Of a stretch of DNA of 64,000 bases, positions 62,439-64,000 are shown in pieces. The stretch is from Azorhizobium caulinodans ORS 571 (GTDB lineage: Bacteria; Pseudomonadota; Alphaproteobacteria; Rhizobiales; Xanthobacteraceae). A program made the translations under genes and the position numbers. The notes beneath the pieces are model-generated. The model was not told where the DNA came from. It searched no databases and saw only the letters and a program-made list of their open reading frames with translations. The stretch lies in contig NC_009937.1 in the NCBI RefSeq assembly GCF_000010525.1, forward strand, positions 3,167,501 through 3,231,500. Reading direction: 5' to 3'. Numbering within the stretch: the stretch's first letter is position 1; the number at the start of each line of letters is the position of its first letter.

Positions 62439-63269
62439 ATGCCCGCCAGCAATGTAAGTCGCACCTGCGTCCTTCTCGCCACGGTTCTGGCGGCCGTGCT
62501 CTCGTTCGCGCCCGCTCGGCCCGCATCCGCGGCGTCGGCGGCCGCCGCCTGCCCCGGCCGACCGGATGCGCTCGGCACCACGCGCGTGATCGAGGTGCCG
62601 GCGGGGGTGCAGGTGGGCACCAAGTCCTTCCCCCAGACCCTGCCGCTGGAGAAGGGCGAGGTGGTGCTGACCTTCGATGACGGCCCCTGGCCGCACACCA
62701 CCGCCGCCATTCTCGACGCCCTGAAGGCCGAATGCGTGAAGGCGACCTTCTTTCTCATCGGCGAGAACGCCCGAGCCCGGCCCGAACTGGTGAAGCGGGA
62801 GATCGCCGAAGGACACACGGTCGCCCACCACTCCATGACCCATCCCGATGCGACGCTCGCCAAGCTGCCCTTCCCTGCCGCGATGGCGGAGGTCACGAAG
62901 GGCATGGCGGCGGACGATCTCGCCGCCTATGGCAGCGCCGGATCGGCCGAGCAGCTGGCACCGCGTGTGCCCTTCTTCCGCTTTCCCGGCTTTGCTTCCA
63001 CCCCCGAGTTGCTGGAAGCGCTCCGGGCCCGCGGTGTCTCCGTCTTCGGAGCGGACTTCTGGGCGTCCGACTGGAACAAGATGACGCCGGAGCAGGAACT
63101 CGCCCTCGTCCTGCAGCGCCTCGACGCGACCGGCGGCGGCATCGTGCTCTTCCACGACACGAAAGCACAGACGGCGGCCATGATTCCGGCGTTCTTGCGG
63201 GCTTTAGCTCAGCGTGGCTACCGCGTGGTCCACATGGTTCCCGCCCGCCAGCGCGCGACCGAACGTTAG
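62439..63269 (+). CDS. Polysaccharide deacetylase family protein (NodB domain), first of two
   Basis: 276 residues from the ATG at 62439, with AGGAG upstream; an ATG eight codons earlier is possible. A signal peptide (VLLATVLAAVLSFAPARPASAAS) is followed by a NodB homology domain: VVLTFDDGPWPHTT (catalytic DD), AECVKATFFLIGENARARPE, AHHSMTHPDATLAKLP (metal HxxxH), FFRFPGFASTPELLEAL and GGIVLFHDTKAQT. It is an exported metal-dependent deacetylase of chitin-like, peptidoglycan or other polysaccharide substrates; the actual one is unknown. A paralogue follows 121 bp downstream. Confidence 0.92.
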   Translation: MPASNVSRTCVLLATVLAAVLSFAPARPASAASAAAACPGRPDALGTTRVIEVPAGVQVGTKSFPQTLPLEKGEVVLTFDDGPWPHTTAAILDALKAECVKATFFLIGENARARPELVKREIAEGHTVAHHSMTHPDATLAKLPFPAAMAEVTKGMAADDLAAYGSAGSAEQLAPRVPFFRFPGFASTPELLEALRARGVSVFGADFWASDWNKMTPEQELALVLQRLDATGGGIVLFHDTKAQTAAMIPAFLRALAQRGYRVVHMVPARQRATER

Positions 63270-63390
63270 CTTGTCTCCACCGCCCGCAGGCGCAGAACCT
63301 GCGGACGCGGAAGCGCCACGGGCCGTTCGCAACGGGCGGCCCCGTCTTCAGAAGCGGCGTCGCCGTCCGGCGCCATGCGGGTTACGGCAC

Positions 63391-64000
63391 ATGCGTTCCA
63401 TCCTCCTGGCGGGGCTCGTCGCCTCCATCGCAAGTTCAGCCCTCGCACAGTCGGTTCTCCCGGCCGCGCCTTCCCCGCAGTTGCCGGCCGCTCCGGCGCT
63501 TCCCGCCGCTGCCCCCATCGCTCCCGCGGTCCCGGCCGCTGCCGCCGCGAGCGCCACGCCCGCCAGCACCGGGGCCGGCCTGACGCCGCCGCCGCAACTG
63601 CCGCCGCCCTCCGCCTGCCCCGGCAATCCCGATGCGCTCGGTGTCTCGCGGGTGATCGCCATCGATCCGAAGACCAGCCCCTTCCTCGGCCGGCTGCAAT
63701 ACAAGCAGACGCTGCCGCTGGAAAAAGGCGAGGTGGTGCTGACCTTTGACGATGGCCCGCTGGCGCCCATGACCACCCGCGTGCTCGACACGCTGGCCCA
63801 TGAGTGCGTGAAGGCCACCTTCTTCATCGTCGGCCGCATGGCCCATTCCAATCCGCACCTGCTGCAGCGGACGCTGGCGGACGGCCACACCATCGGCACC
63901 CACAGCGAGACCCATCCGCTCATCTTCCCCAAGCTCACGCAGGAAGCGGGCGTTCAGGAGATCGAGCAGGGCTTCGCCTCCGTCACCAAGGCGCTCGCGC
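63391..64000 (+). CDS. Polysaccharide deacetylase family protein, second of two, cut by window end
   Basis: The first 203 residues are visible. MRSILLAGLVASIASSALAQ is a signal peptide, then comes a 50-residue Pro/Ala-rich linker. From about residue 75 it parallels the previous gene: ACPGNPDALGVSRVIAID, QTLPLEKGEVVLTFDDGPLAP, ECVKATFFIVGRMAHSNP and GTHSETHPLIFPKL, with the catalytic DD and the HSETH metal motif. The C-terminal third is outside. It is a tandem duplicate of the upstream gene with an added low-complexity linker, which may let it reach into the cell wall. Confidence 0.9.
   Translation, partial: MRSILLAGLVASIASSALAQSVLPAAPSPQLPAAPALPAAAPIAPAVPAAAAASATPASTGAGLTPPPQLPPPSACPGNPDALGVSRVIAIDPKTSPFLGRLQYKQTLPLEKGEVVLTFDDGPLAPMTTRVLDTLAHECVKATFFIVGRMAHSNPHLLQRTLADGHTIGTHSETHPLIFPKLTQEAGVQEIEQGFASVTKALA

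Overview
GC-rich (about two-thirds G+C by eye), densely packed DNA from an alphaproteobacterium of the order Hyphomicrobiales. The genes for ExoR, PopZ, an FdxA-type ferredoxin with an Fpr-type reductase, a pcm-tolC pair and ErpA all fit this. A nicotinate cluster that combines a cytochrome-linked dehydrogenase with 6-hydroxynicotinate reductase and enamidase points to the Xanthobacteraceae (Azorhizobium/Xanthobacter type), because that biochemical route is known from Azorhizobium caulinodans. The family-level placement is inference.

Left part (1-3.9 kb): a minus-strand unit of MFS transporter, MOSC protein and an FNR-like reductase that runs off the window. It is divergent from an XRE-cupin regulator, and a MarR regulator follows.

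Accessory catabolic region (3.9-21.5 kb): an apparently complete upper nicotinate pathway that needs no oxygenase. NicA/NicB (14.06-18.1 kb) hydroxylate nicotinate and pass electrons to a tri-haem tail. Hnr (10.9-12.4 kb) reduces the ring, with a 7Fe ferredoxin and a ferredoxin-NADP reductase (19.0-20.2 kb) as likely electron supply. Enamidase (20.3-21.5 kb) opens the ring to 2-formylglutarate. A CaiB-type CoA-transferase (12.6-13.8 kb) probably activates a C5 dicarboxylate. Downstream of hnr, tightly coupled, lie an ApbE-superfamily UPF0280 gene, two DUF1185 paralogues and a branched-chain-type ABC transporter with a fused LivHM permease. A related 20-bp palindrome stands in front of hnr, between caiB and nicA, before the ferredoxin gene and before the enamidase gene, so I propose one regulon. 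A low-GC HEPN-like gene sits antisense between nicB and the ferredoxin gene.

Core region (21.6-42.9 kb): housekeeping and envelope genes. These are a SPOR protein, argS, a dGTPase-like gene, erpA, an AlgX-like/MBOAT O-acetylation pair, xth, an orphan BMP binding protein, exoR, valS, popZ, tolC, pcm, a periplasmic protein, tRNA-Cys, an MsbA-like ABC exporter and tRNA-Asn.

Right part (43-64 kb): a two-motif pepsin-like protein, a large unknown protein with a DUF3592 partner, photolyase, cysteine synthase, a sulfurtransferase and two tandem chemoreceptors with nearly identical signalling halves. Then come DUF1489, GST, a tiny membrane ORF, DUF3253, YdcF, isovaleryl-CoA dehydrogenase, a CHASE4-like GGDEF/EAL protein, MgtE and two tandem polysaccharide deacetylases, the second cut by the window end. 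No rRNA, CRISPR array, transposase or phage gene was seen.
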